Shown here: one piece after another, positions 41,784 to 49,712 of the stretch | Layout of the letters: each line of letters starts with the position of its first letter | Position numbering within the stretch: position 1 is the stretch's first letter | Source of the DNA: Bradyrhizobium sp. cir1 | Lineage (GTDB): Bacteria > Pseudomonadota > Alphaproteobacteria > Rhizobiales > Xanthobacteraceae | Length of the DNA: 64,000 nt | Direction: 5' to 3' | NCBI RefSeq assembly: GCF_014198245.1 | Contig: NZ_JACIHE010000006.1 | Location: 186,001-250,000 of the forward strand | Program-made: the position numbers and the translations under genes | The notes under the pieces: generated by a model | The model's database searches: none | What the model saw: the letters and a program-made list of their open reading frames with translations, nothing else | What the model was told of the DNA's origin: nothing

Positions 41784-42847
41784 CAGCCCGCCCTCTGCGT
41801 GAAGCGTGCGGCGAAGCGACCGAGCCAGTTCATGGTGCCCAGCACGAGACCGTTCGGCGCAATCAGCACGGTGAGCACCAACAGCACGCCCATGAAAACG
41901 AGCGCATACTGGCTGCCGTAGATCGTCAGTGCCTGGAAGGCGGCAAGGACCGCGAGCGTTCCGATCAGGGTGGAGGTCAGATCGCTGCGGCCGCCGACCG
42001 CGACCCAGATCAGCGGCAACGCCGCCGCCGTCATGCCCATGCTGGACGGCGTGATGTACTGCCCCCATACCGTGTAGAGCACGCCGGACAGCCCCGCGAG
42101 CGCTGCCCCGATGACGAAGGTGATGAGCTGGTATTTGCGAATGTCGTATCCGAGCATCTCCGCGCGCTCCGGATTCTCGCGGATCGCGACGATCACGTTG
42201 CCGAACGCGGAATTCATCAGGATGCGCAGGCCGAGATAGACCAGCACGAGCAATCCGAGCACGACGTAGTAGAGCCCGATGTCGGCAAAGAGAACGAGCG
42301 GCTCGCCCGGCCAGGGTATGGTGAGGGGCGGCATCGCACTCATGCCGTTGAAGCCATTGAGCCGTGCACTGCCGATGTGCCACTCCGGCCCGGCGGTCTG
42401 GGCCATGAAGCGCTCCAGCATCAGGGTCACCGCCAGCGTGACGATCCCCAGGAACACGCCGGCGATCCGCCCGAAGAACATGAAATAGCCGAGCAGGAGC
42501 GCAAACAGCGCAGCGATCGCAATGGCAAGCACCAGCGCAACGAGGGTGAAGCCATAGGCCGAGCCGAAATTGATGGTGAGCACACCATAGCCGTAGCCTG
42601 CGATGCCGAAGAAGGCAGTCTGGCCGAAGGACAGCGAGCCGCCATAGCCCCAGATCAGGCAGAGGCTGAGCGCTATGAAGACCCAGACGAAGAAGTAGAC
42701 GGTATTGCCGACGGTGTAGCCGTCGCTGAACAGTGGATAAGCGCACGCGGCAACGAGCACGAGGCTGAACAGGCTCCAGAAGGCCGGCCCCCGGCCGGCG
42801 GTCTGCGGACCTTCGAGATGACGAAACAGGGACAGGAAACCTCTCAC
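41783..42847 (-). CDS. Amide/urea-type ABC transporter permease 2 (LivM/UrtC type)
   Basis: 354 residues, GTG start. The protein has about ten hydrophobic helices and the LivM-type signature IWGYGGSLSFGQTAFFGIAG, then AIRENPERAEMLGYDIRKYQ (cytoplasmic loop) and GPEWHIGSARLNGFNGM in a periplasmic loop. It forms the channel together with the permease at 42863, which lies 15 bases upstream. Confidence 0.92.
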   Translation of the reverse strand: MRGFLSLFRHLEGPQTAGRGPAFWSLFSLVLVAACAYPLFSDGYTVGNTVYFFVWVFIALSLCLIWGYGGSLSFGQTAFFGIAGYGYGVLTINFGSAYGFTLVALVLAIAIAALFALLLGYFMFFGRIAGVFLGIVTLAVTLMLERFMAQTAGPEWHIGSARLNGFNGMSAMPPLTIPWPGEPLVLFADIGLYYVVLGLLVLVYLGLRILMNSAFGNVIVAIRENPERAEMLGYDIRKYQLITFVIGAALAGLSGVLYTVWGQYITPSSMGMTAAALPLIWVAVGGRSDLTSTLIGTLAVLAAFQALTIYGSQYALVFMGVLLVLTVLIAPNGLVLGTMNWLGRFAARFTQRAG

Positions 42848-42862
42848 GACAACTCCACTCCG

Positions 42863-43735
42863 TCAGGTGCGCTCGCGCAGGACGAAGCCGGAAATGCCTT
42901 TGGGCAGCACCCGGACGACGATGATGACGGCGACCAGCAGGCCGATCTGGCCGAACAGCTGCCCCTGCCAGGACGTCATCGCCGACTTCACCACCGCGAG
43001 CACGCCGCCGGCCGGTGCCGTGCCGAGGAAGACATCGGCGCCGCCGATCACGACGGTGACGAAGGCCTCCATGATGAAGGTCGCGCCCATGGTTGGCACC
43101 AACGTCATGGTCGGCGCGTAGAGACCGCCAGCAAGGCCGGCGAGCCCTGCCCCGCAGGCGAAGGTGAGGCTGTAGATCAGGCGCGTGTCGACGCCGAGCG
43201 CGGCCGCCATATGCGGCACCTGGATGGTGGCGCGTGCCAGCACGCCGAAGCGCGTCCAGTTGAACAGCGCGTAGAGCGCTGCGAGCACGCCGAGCGCGGC
43301 GCAGAACAGCACGATGCGATAGATCGAATAGGAGTAGTCGCCGACCTGGAAGCTGCCGAACGGCGTGCCGACGCCGGCCATGGTCGAGCCCACCATGATC
43401 AGCGTGCCCTGCGTCGCGATCAGGCTCAGCCCCCAGGTCGCAACGATGGTGTCGAGCGGCCGGTCGTAGAGATGACGGATCACCGCGAGCTCCACCACGA
43501 CGCCGACCAGCGCCGACACAAGGGTGCCGGCCAGTATTCCCAGCGGCAGCGGCAGGCCGGCATGCACGGTCGCGGCGGTGACGTAGGCACCGCACATGAT
43601 GAACTCGCCATGAGCGAGATTGATCACGCCCATCATGCCGAAGATCACCGCGAGCCCGCAGGCCGAGAGCACCAGAAATGCAAAGGCATCGCCGAATTGA
43701 TAGAGCGCCGAGAATACGTGGGTCGCGATGTCCAT
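42863..43735 (-). CDS. Amide/urea-type ABC transporter permease 1 (LivH/UrtB type)
   Basis: 290 residues, strongly hydrophobic, with the LivH hallmark FGMMGVINLAHGEFIMCGAY near residue 40 and RATIQVPHMAAALGVDTRLI in the cytoplasmic loop. GIDT/GVDT and GLAGLAGGLYAPT are typical. The gap to the binding-protein gene (114 bases) contains a long hairpin. Confidence 0.92.
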   Translation of the reverse strand: MDIATHVFSALYQFGDAFAFLVLSACGLAVIFGMMGVINLAHGEFIMCGAYVTAATVHAGLPLPLGILAGTLVSALVGVVVELAVIRHLYDRPLDTIVATWGLSLIATQGTLIMVGSTMAGVGTPFGSFQVGDYSYSIYRIVLFCAALGVLAALYALFNWTRFGVLARATIQVPHMAAALGVDTRLIYSLTFACGAGLAGLAGGLYAPTMTLVPTMGATFIMEAFVTVVIGGADVFLGTAPAGGVLAVVKSAMTSWQGQLFGQIGLLVAVIIVVRVLPKGISGFVLRERT

Positions 43736-43785
43736 GAGTCAACCAGAATGTAGGAGGATGCGGCGTCGCCGCCGCAGATGTCCGT

Positions 43786-43840
43786 GATCGCCCCGGCGCA
43801 CCGGCAACGCCGGAGGCGTGCCGGAAGCGCCGGAGCGATC
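43786..43840. promoter_or_regulatory. Long stem-loop between binding-protein and permease genes
   Basis: Outer arms GATCGCCCCGGCGC (43786-43799) and GCGCCGGAGCGATC (43827-43840) pair over 14 bases with one wobble. Inside them CCGGCA-CGCC and GGCG-TGCCGG (43801-43824) form a second stem. The whole 55-base element can fold almost completely. It lacks a T-run, so it is more likely to protect the upstream binding-protein mRNA or give partial termination than to be a full terminator. Confidence 0.6.
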
Positions 43841-43849
43841 AGCCGCCGG

Positions 43850-45103
43850 TCAGGGTTTCGGCGGCGGATTCGACGGCGTGTACTGGGCCATCGGATCCTT
43901 CTTGGTGAGATCGCAGCCGGCTTCACCCAGCCAGTACGGCTTGATGTCCTCCCAGACCTTCGGGAAGGAGATCGAGTGATCAGCACCGACCTTGGCGAGA
44001 TAGATCGTGTGCGACATGTGCTGGCTCTTCGGGTCGATGCAGACCTTGCCTTCCGGCGCGTCCATGCAGACGTCACCCAGCGCGATCACCTTGCGGATCT
44101 CCTCGCGCTTGGTCGATTTCGCGCGCTCCACCATCTGCTTGTAGAGATAGACCGCGAGATAGGAGTTCTCCGCCTCCTGGTTCACATAGGGCTCGCTCGG
44201 GAACTTGGCCTTGAACTTGGCGTAGAATTCCTTGCTCTTGGGCGAGTCGATCTCCTCGATGTAGTTGGTGGTGACATACATGTCCTTCAGGCTCGGCGGC
44301 TTGAAGCGCTTGTGCTCGTAGCCTTGACCGACGTTGACCGAGGACGCCATCGGCAGGTTGACGTTGGCGGAAGCCGCCTGCTCGTAGTAGGAGGCCTGCG
44401 CGGTGCCGACCAGCAGCGTGACCACGAAGTCGGGCTTGGCCTTCTGGATGTTCTGGATGCTCTGCGAGAACTGCGAGACGCCAAGCGGGATGAACTCCTC
44501 GCCGGCCATCTTGCCGCCGTTCTCCTTGACGATCTTGCGCACCCATTCGGCCGAGATCTGGCCGAAATTGTAGTCGGCTGCGAGCGTGTAGACGTTCTTG
44601 CCGTACTTCTCCATCATGTACGGAATGAGCGTCGAGAACTGCTGCTCGGGCACGGCACCGGTGACGATCATGTGGCCGTCGCAGACACCGCCTTCGTACT
44701 GGTTGTTGTAGAAGGCGAAGCCGTTGAACTGGTCGACGATCGGGCGGTACGCCTCGCGCGAGGCCGAGGAGAAGCCCGCGAACACGACGTCGACCTTGTC
44801 GCGCTGGAGCACGCGCCGCATGAACTCCTGGTAGCGGGTGTTGTCGGACTGGGTGTCGTAGGGAACGAGTTCCAGGGGCCGGCCCATGATGCCGCCGGCT
44901 TTGTTGATCTCGTCGGCGGCGAGCTGGATGGCGTGAACCTTGCCGATCGTGGCCGCGGCGAAATCGCCGGACTGATCCTCCAGCACGCCGAGCTTGATCG
45001 GGTTTTCCGCTGCGAGCGCCAATTGTGATCCAAGGGGTAATCCGAGGACAAGCGTCCCCGTGAGGGCTGCGGCGCGCAGCCCCCGCAATACAGACTTGCT
45101 CAT
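43850..45103 (-). CDS. Amide/urea ABC transporter substrate-binding protein (FmdD/UrtA-like)
   Basis: 417 residues with a signal peptide (MSKSVLRGLRAAALTGTLVL, cleavage near ALAA) and a type I periplasmic binding fold: IKLGVLEDQSGDFAAATIG, then ADEINKAGGIMGRPLELVPY. The sequence resembles urea, formamide and short-chain amide receptors more than LivJ. GGAGAAG lies upstream of the ATG. It is the first transport gene and lies 10 bases after the amiR-like gene, so the transporter is likely controlled by AmiR antitermination. Confidence 0.92.
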   Translation of the reverse strand: MSKSVLRGLRAAALTGTLVLGLPLGSQLALAAENPIKLGVLEDQSGDFAAATIGKVHAIQLAADEINKAGGIMGRPLELVPYDTQSDNTRYQEFMRRVLQRDKVDVVFAGFSSASREAYRPIVDQFNGFAFYNNQYEGGVCDGHMIVTGAVPEQQFSTLIPYMMEKYGKNVYTLAADYNFGQISAEWVRKIVKENGGKMAGEEFIPLGVSQFSQSIQNIQKAKPDFVVTLLVGTAQASYYEQAASANVNLPMASSVNVGQGYEHKRFKPPSLKDMYVTTNYIEEIDSPKSKEFYAKFKAKFPSEPYVNQEAENSYLAVYLYKQMVERAKSTKREEIRKVIALGDVCMDAPEGKVCIDPKSQHMSHTIYLAKVGADHSISFPKVWEDIKPYWLGEAGCDLTKKDPMAQYTPSNPPPKP

Positions 45104-45113
45104 TTTGCTTCTC

Positions 45114-45779
45114 CTAGATGGCCTGCTTGTTGCCGCCTTGCAGCGTAATGCCGGTCGTGCGGCCGGACGTATCGGGCGGCTTCGCCCGCTTGCTCAGAAA
45201 CTCCTCACAATAGAGTTCCATGTTCTGCCGCGCGCGCATGCTGTCGCGACGGAGCTGGGAATAGGCTCCTTCCTCGTCGAGGCCGTCTTGCTGCATCAGC
45301 AGGATGACCGCTCGGATCACCGCGCGGCGGCCGCGGCGGCGCTCCTCGAGGCCCTGCAGGCGCTCATACATTTCGACGCGCAGCAGGAACTGGTTGATGC
45401 CCATGAACAGGGACGTGTAGACCGCACCGCCATGCACCGGCTTGCGAAGGAACGAGGTGGCGCCGAGATTGACCAGCGCCTTCAGCCGGCTCGGCGCTTC
45501 GACGCCGACGAGACCGATCACCGGCACCGGCGGCAGCCGCGAGGCCGGGTTGACCTCGATTGCGACCGCGCCTTCGAGGTCGCCGTCGACAAACAGGATA
45601 TCGCGATCGGCCTGGAGGCTGGCGGCGTCGATCTGAGCGCGGCCGTCGATGATCTCAGGATATTCGGTGGACACGCCGAGCTTGGCCAGCGTCGTCTCTA
45701 GCGTGCTCTCCCATCCGCCGCGCCTGGTGACGACGATGGCACGGCCGCCCTTGAAGTTCTGTAACAGTCGAGAGCTCAT
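45114..45779 (-). CDS. amiR: AmiR-type ANTAR antitermination regulator
   Basis: 221 residues. The N-terminal pseudo-receiver (ILFVDGDLEGAVAIEVNPAS, GATSFLRKPVHGGAVYTSLF) is followed by a coiled-coil segment rich in Arg and Glu, then the ANTAR helices at about 155-200 (RRAVIRAVILLMQQDGLDEE, AYSQLRRDSMRARQNMELY). ANTAR proteins bind paired RNA stem-loops and prevent termination. The gene overlaps amiC as ATGA, as in the Pseudomonas amidase operon, where AmiC holds AmiR inactive until an amide binds. A terminator in front of amiC is the likely target. Confidence 0.92.
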   Translation of the reverse strand: MSSRLLQNFKGGRAIVVTRRGGWESTLETTLAKLGVSTEYPEIIDGRAQIDAASLQADRDILFVDGDLEGAVAIEVNPASRLPPVPVIGLVGVEAPSRLKALVNLGATSFLRKPVHGGAVYTSLFMGINQFLLRVEMYERLQGLEERRRGRRAVIRAVILLMQQDGLDEEGAYSQLRRDSMRARQNMELYCEEFLSKRAKPPDTSGRTTGITLQGGNKQAI

Positions 45780-46936
45780 GATTGCACCACCTTCAACAGC
45801 GGAGAGCGCATCGCGCTGGCGAAGCGCGGCGCCGACTGGACGAGATAGGGGTCGGGCGCGATCGGCTCGCGGGATTCCAGCAGCACCTCGAACTGGCCGT
45901 TGGCCGCCGAGCGGCCGATCCGCGGCGTGAGCCAGGCATGAAAGGTCTGCCGATCGATACGGACCTCTCCTTGCGGGGCGCGCAGCCGCTGATCGGCGAC
46001 CCCGGCCCGCACCGTGCGAGCGTCGTCGGTGCCGGCCTGCGACAACGCCACCGCGAGCAGCTTGACGGCGATGTAGGAGGCTTCGGCGTCCGCCGACGAC
46101 ACCGGTCCATCCGGAAAGGATCGCGTATAGGCAGCGATGAAGGCGGCATTTTCGGGAGAGTTCAGCGAGGAGAAATAGACGCTGGACGATAAATGTCCCT
46201 CGACAGCATCAGGGCCGATCTCCGGCAACTCCGGCTCCGAAAGCGTGCAGCTGGCAACCGGGATTTTCGCAGCCTGGTCGATACCACGCGCGCGGCAGGC
46301 GGCGCGGAACGCGCGGAAGAATGCATAGGCGCTGGTGCCGATCAGGTTATTGAAGACGAAATCGGGCCGCTGGTCGATGATCGCCGCGATCACCTGGTCG
46401 ACCTCGGTATCGCCAACCGAGAGATAGCGCTCGGCGAGCACGGTGCCGCCGCGCGCGGCGAGCGCCTCGCGGAAGATGCGGTTGTTCTCCCAAGCCCAGA
46501 TGTAGTTGGAGCCGACGCAGAAGGCGCGCTTGCCGACACGCGTGGCGAGATAGTCGACCAGCGGGAGAACGTGCTGATTTGGCGCGGCCCCCGTGTAGAT
46601 GACGTTCTCGGAGCTCTCGAAACCTTCGTAGTGCGACGGATACCAGAGCATGCCGTCGAACTTCTCGAAGCAGGGAATGACCTCCTTCCGGCTCGAGGAG
46701 GTGTAGCAGCCGACGACGTGACGGATCCCAGAGTTGAGCAGGTCCCGGCTGAGCGAGCGGTACCGGGCGAGATCGCCGGTGGGATCGACCACGACCGGCT
46801 CCAGCGCGATCGTGTCGGAACCGGCGTTCGTCTCATTGAACGCGAGCAGCGCTCCGTTGAGCATCGAACGCGCGACGACGCTGTACGACCCCGTCGTCGA
46901 GAACATCACACCAATACGATATCGCGTCCGCGCCAT
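45776..46936 (-). CDS. amiC: AmiC-type amide sensor and negative regulator
   Basis: 386 residues of the type I periplasmic-binding fold but without a signal peptide, as expected for a cytosolic AmiC. Hallmarks are IGVMFSTTGSYSVVARSMLN at the N-terminus, CYTSSSRKEVIPCFEKFDGM, LWYPSHYEGFESSENVIYTG and GSNYIWAWENNR. It binds short-chain amides and controls AmiR. The start at 46936 was chosen because homology begins there; sequence upstream is leader DNA with a terminator. It is first in the leftward amiC-amiR-transporter-formamidase-nitrilase operon. No aliphatic amidase (amiE) gene is present; FmdA and the nitrilase take that place. Confidence 0.92.
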   Translation of the reverse strand: MARTRYRIGVMFSTTGSYSVVARSMLNGALLAFNETNAGSDTIALEPVVVDPTGDLARYRSLSRDLLNSGIRHVVGCYTSSSRKEVIPCFEKFDGMLWYPSHYEGFESSENVIYTGAAPNQHVLPLVDYLATRVGKRAFCVGSNYIWAWENNRIFREALAARGGTVLAERYLSVGDTEVDQVIAAIIDQRPDFVFNNLIGTSAYAFFRAFRAACRARGIDQAAKIPVASCTLSEPELPEIGPDAVEGHLSSSVYFSSLNSPENAAFIAAYTRSFPDGPVSSADAEASYIAVKLLAVALSQAGTDDARTVRAGVADQRLRAPQGEVRIDRQTFHAWLTPRIGRSAANGQFEVLLESREPIAPDPYLVQSAPRFASAMRSPLLKVVQS

Positions 46937-46950
46937 CACTCGTTCCAAAA

Positions 46951-46987
46951 CAAAAAAGCGCCCGCCGGCTGTGAAGCCGAGGGCGCC
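46951..46987 (-). terminator. Intrinsic terminator in the amiC leader (attenuator)
   Basis: In the transcribed (minus) direction, GCGCCC pairs with GGGCGC and CGGCT pairs with AGCCG around a short loop, followed at once by TTTTTT (46957-46952). It ends only 15 bases before the amiC ATG and downstream of any promoter, so it is an attenuator, not a gene-end terminator. Confidence 0.8.
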
Positions 46988-47003
46988 CTCGCCGCCAACC
47001 GAA

Positions 47004-47020
47004 CACGCGAGATGCGCGTG
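47004..47020 (-). promoter_or_regulatory. Leader stem-loop, candidate ANTAR target 2
   Basis: CACGCG-(5 bases)-CGCGTG, a perfect 6-bp stem just upstream of the terminator. The loop read on the minus strand is CATCT, five bases and not the canonical ANTAR hexaloop, so its role is tentative. Confidence 0.4.
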
Positions 47021-47045
47021 GTGTTGGAAATGATTTGAACTCGTC

Positions 47046-47072
47046 GCGTTGACGGGCTGAGCTGCCCAACGC
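47046..47072 (-). promoter_or_regulatory. Leader stem-loop, candidate ANTAR target 1
   Basis: GCGTTGGGC pairs imperfectly with GCCCGTCAACGC on the minus strand, with loop AGCTCA. The loop has six bases and A at position 1, as in ANTAR targets, but position 4 is T where G is expected. Confidence 0.4.
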
Positions 47073-47540
47073 TTGGACGACACGGTCGTTGAGATCGAAA
47101 CCGAAGTCAAGCGCGTTATTGCAGCGCAGACTGCTGTAATTCATATCGCCATGCAGAAAATCTGTGCAGCGCGGCTGTGTGTGCCGACAGGATAGCATGC
47201 GTCGCATTGTCCGGCATAGCCGGTATGAACTCGGATGCGCTGACCGCGATCCGCGCCCGATAGAAATGCCAGATTGGCTGTTCGACAGATTCGACACAAC
47301 GTGCTGCGCCTGGTCAGATCAGGCTCGACTTGGTAGCAAGCTTCATTTTTCGATCGCCCGCATCAGTACCGTTCTTCGCGCGGGATTTCACCGGGTTCGT
47401 TATCGGCAGGTCGGGAGCCGGCTCCACACACGATCGGTGATCGAGCTAGACGGAGATCGGTGACCGACGTCCGTTGGTGTGCTTGAACCGAACGTCGAAC
47501 CGGGCTTTCTCCTTCAGCGCCGCTTCGCAGGTTCAGCCAT

Positions 47541-48185
47541 TCAGCTCTCCTCGCGCATGGCGAGAGCTGCAAGCAGTGTCCGATTGCTGACGTCAAGCTT
47601 TTGGAAGATGTGATGAAGATGAACTTTGATAGTGCCATCGGTGATGTTCAGTTTGCGTCCGATTTCCTTGTTCGACAGTCCTTCGGACACCAGGCGCATG
47701 ATCTGGCGCTCACGGTCGGTCAGTACGTCCAGTACATTCTGCTCAGGCGCGAAATTTCCCTGCTCGCGGGGCACCACCCCGCTCGAGCGGGACGGCGACG
47801 CTAACCTCTGGCCATCGGCAACTTGACGCAAGGACTGAAGGAGAAACGCGGTATCCACATCCTTCGGAATGATGCCGTACACGCCTGCGGCAGCCGCTAT
47901 GGCAAATTCTCGCTCGTCGATAGATGCGGTGAATAGAACGAGCTTGGTCGGAATATTCTCGGCACTGGCGATCGCGAGAATTTCCAGCCCACTCACATCG
48001 GGCATTGCAATGTCAAAAATGGCAATGTCAGGCACCCGACTTCTGATGGCGTCAATGCAGCTGGTCCCGTCACAGCAAGACGCAACAATTCTGAAGCCAT
48101 TGCTGGCCCCGAGAAGATCGATCCACCCCTGCAGAACCACCGGCTGGCGGTCCGCAATCACCACGGTGACACAACGCGTGGGCAT
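47541..48185 (-). CDS. NarL/LuxR-type response regulator
   Basis: 214 residues. The receiver domain is complete: VIADRQPVV, phosphoacceptor Asp in IFDIAMPDVSGLE and Lys in GIIPKDVD. A flexible linker (SPSRSSGVVPREQGNF) leads to the LuxR helix-turn-helix LTDRERQIMRLVSEGLSNKE with TDGTIKVHLHHIFQKL. AGAGGG lies upstream of the ATG at 48185. No histidine kinase gene is adjacent, so its partner is elsewhere. It is divergent from another LuxR-type gene and may help regulate the exopolysaccharide locus. Confidence 0.9.
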   Translation of the reverse strand: MPTRCVTVVIADRQPVVLQGWIDLLGASNGFRIVASCCDGTSCIDAIRSRVPDIAIFDIAMPDVSGLEILAIASAENIPTKLVLFTASIDEREFAIAAAAGVYGIIPKDVDTAFLLQSLRQVADGQRLASPSRSSGVVPREQGNFAPEQNVLDVLTDRERQIMRLVSEGLSNKEIGRKLNITDGTIKVHLHHIFQKLDVSNRTLLAALAMREES

Positions 48186-48736
48186 TTTTGCCCTCTCTCT
48201 CCCCTGTGGCTCAACTCCTGGCAATTAAACGCGGGTCTTCATGCATGTTTCCAGGTTTCGGTTTGCGCTCTCTTCAGCCAAGTAGAGCACCAGCCGCGCC
48301 GCAGCGCAAAAAGAGGCGCAATAGCTCCATTTGGCTGCAACCGTCCAGATTGAGCCTCATCCGGCTCCGCGCATCATACCCCCGGGCATCGCCGCCACGA
48401 GGTGCGCCGCAGCACCGCTTCAAAACACTATCTCGGGCGCGCTCTACCCTCAGGGAACCGGACTACAACAGTCCGGTGCGGGTATTTTTCAGGGATCCCG
48501 CACTCGCCCGACGGCGACCGCGTCTCATCAACAAGCTCCCGGCTATATACCTTCAGGTATATTGGGATATCGGGGATTCGAATCTACACTTCATAAAAAT
48601 GTTATGGCCAAACGAGGATCGAGCCACTCACCGAAGACTAGTAAGCTATACAATATCACTTGCCTGTCTACACCGTAGAATTACTACGGTTTGATCGATG
48701 TTTCTGTTTCAGTTGCGCGCCGACTGGGAGAGTATC
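48186..48736. other. Divergent regulator promoter region
   Basis: About 550 bases between the two LuxR-type genes. The right half (48540-48720) is clearly lower in GC than its surroundings and holds the palindrome CCGTAGAATTACTACGG (48673-48689). Short frames here are not protein-like. Confidence 0.6.
48673..48689. promoter_or_regulatory. Palindrome upstream of the LuxR-type gene
   Basis: CCGTAG-AATTA-CTACGG is a perfect 6+6 inverted repeat, 47 bases before the chosen ATG at 48737. Spacing and symmetry suit a dimeric NarL/LuxR-type protein, either of the two flanking regulators. Confidence 0.5.
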
Positions 48737-49636
48737 ATGCAGAGGCGGCAGTCATTTGCGGCTGTAGTCATTGGAAAAAGTGTATTACTCAGAGAAGCGC
48801 TTTCCGGAATACTGCGCACAGCCCATTTTAGAATTCAAAGTTCAGTATCATCCACCGATGATTTGTTGCCGAGCACGCTTCAACTGCATCGACAGCAGCT
48901 TCTATTCCTTATTGTTCACACCGGCGACGAGTTTGAATCCATCGCGGCACAGATAGCTCTTCTCCAAGCACAATATCCAAACGGGCTCGTCGCAATCGTG
49001 GCTGACCGATACCGCGAGAGCGACCTGGTTTCTGCATTCCGAGCGGGCGCGAACGGCTATCTCGTCGACGTGGCAACGTGCGACACATTCGTCAAATCGA
49101 TCGAACTCGTCATGATGGGCCAAACAGTTTTTCCACCGGCCTTGCGCACCTTCGTTCGCGGCGCCGAATTCGCGTCCGCCGGCGAGATAGCAGCGCATCG
49201 AGATAACGGCCACCTGGCTACCGAAAATTCTGCTGCGCCACAGCTCTCTCCCCGTGAAAAGCTGATTTTGCGCTGCCTCGTCGAAGGCGATACCAACAAA
49301 TGCGTGGCACGCAAGCTCGATATTGCCGAGGCGACCGTGAAGGTTCACGTCAAGGCGATCCTGCGCAAGATCCGTGTTCAGAATCGGACTCAGGCTGCAA
49401 TCTGGGCCATGAACAATAACGATTTCCTGCACCAATCAACCGACGACAAGAATTCCGCAACACCGAAAGCCGGCAAGCAACCTCCGGCTCCCGACGCGGA
49501 GATACCCGGGGCACCTGCACCACTTCGCGTGATTTTGCAGAATACAAATCACGTCGGGATGGACCGCATCAATGGCCAACTGTTTCACAGCGTAGTCAAT
49601 CAAGGAGCTACCGTCGCAAGACGAATTGGCAAGTAG
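48737..49636 (+). CDS. LuxR-type regulator with a degenerate receiver domain
   Basis: 299 residues. The N-terminal domain follows the receiver fold (VVIGKSVLLREALSGILRTA) but the position of the phosphoacceptor Asp reads FLIVHTGDEF, and the conserved Lys is missing in GYLVDVATCD, so phosphorylation by a kinase is unlikely. The C-terminal HTH is intact: LSPREKLILRCLVEGDTNKC, then EATVKVHVKAILRKIRVQNR. A Pro/Ala-rich tail of about 70 residues follows. The start at 48737 has GGGAG upstream; an ATG at 48698 is an alternative. It lies beside the exopolysaccharide genes and may control them. Confidence 0.87.
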   Translation: MQRRQSFAAVVIGKSVLLREALSGILRTAHFRIQSSVSSTDDLLPSTLQLHRQQLLFLIVHTGDEFESIAAQIALLQAQYPNGLVAIVADRYRESDLVSAFRAGANGYLVDVATCDTFVKSIELVMMGQTVFPPALRTFVRGAEFASAGEIAAHRDNGHLATENSAAPQLSPREKLILRCLVEGDTNKCVARKLDIAEATVKVHVKAILRKIRVQNRTQAAIWAMNNNDFLHQSTDDKNSATPKAGKQPPAPDAEIPGAPAPLRVILQNTNHVGMDRINGQLFHSVVNQGATVARRIGK

Positions 49637-49712
49637 CCGGCAAGTTGCGGCCCAACAGAACAATTCCTGGATATCGGTCAAGGCGCCGCGCAAAATGTCC
49701 CCACGGGTGCAT

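Larger units (their letters stand above)
46937..47540. other. Leader and promoter region of the amiC operon
   Basis: 604 bases with no gene. The left part (46951-47072) holds a terminator and two upstream stem-loops; the rest presumably holds the amiC promoter and the 3' end of the regulator transcript at 47541. No sigma-54 consensus was found by eye. Confidence 0.65.

Noticed and set aside
41067..43742. An 891-codon minus-strand frame covering three transporter genes
   Set aside because: Only its last 238 codons (from 41783) make protein sense. The rest is the out-of-frame reading of two permease genes that have correct start and stop signals.
42377..43753. A 458-codon + strand frame opposite the permease genes
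   Set aside because: The translation is almost wholly His, Asp, Gln and Arg, typical of the antisense of membrane-protein genes.
47004..47072. A canonical ANTAR tandem hexaloop motif
   Set aside because: The two stem-loops are in the right place, but one loop has five bases and the other lacks G at position 4, so they are reported only as candidates.
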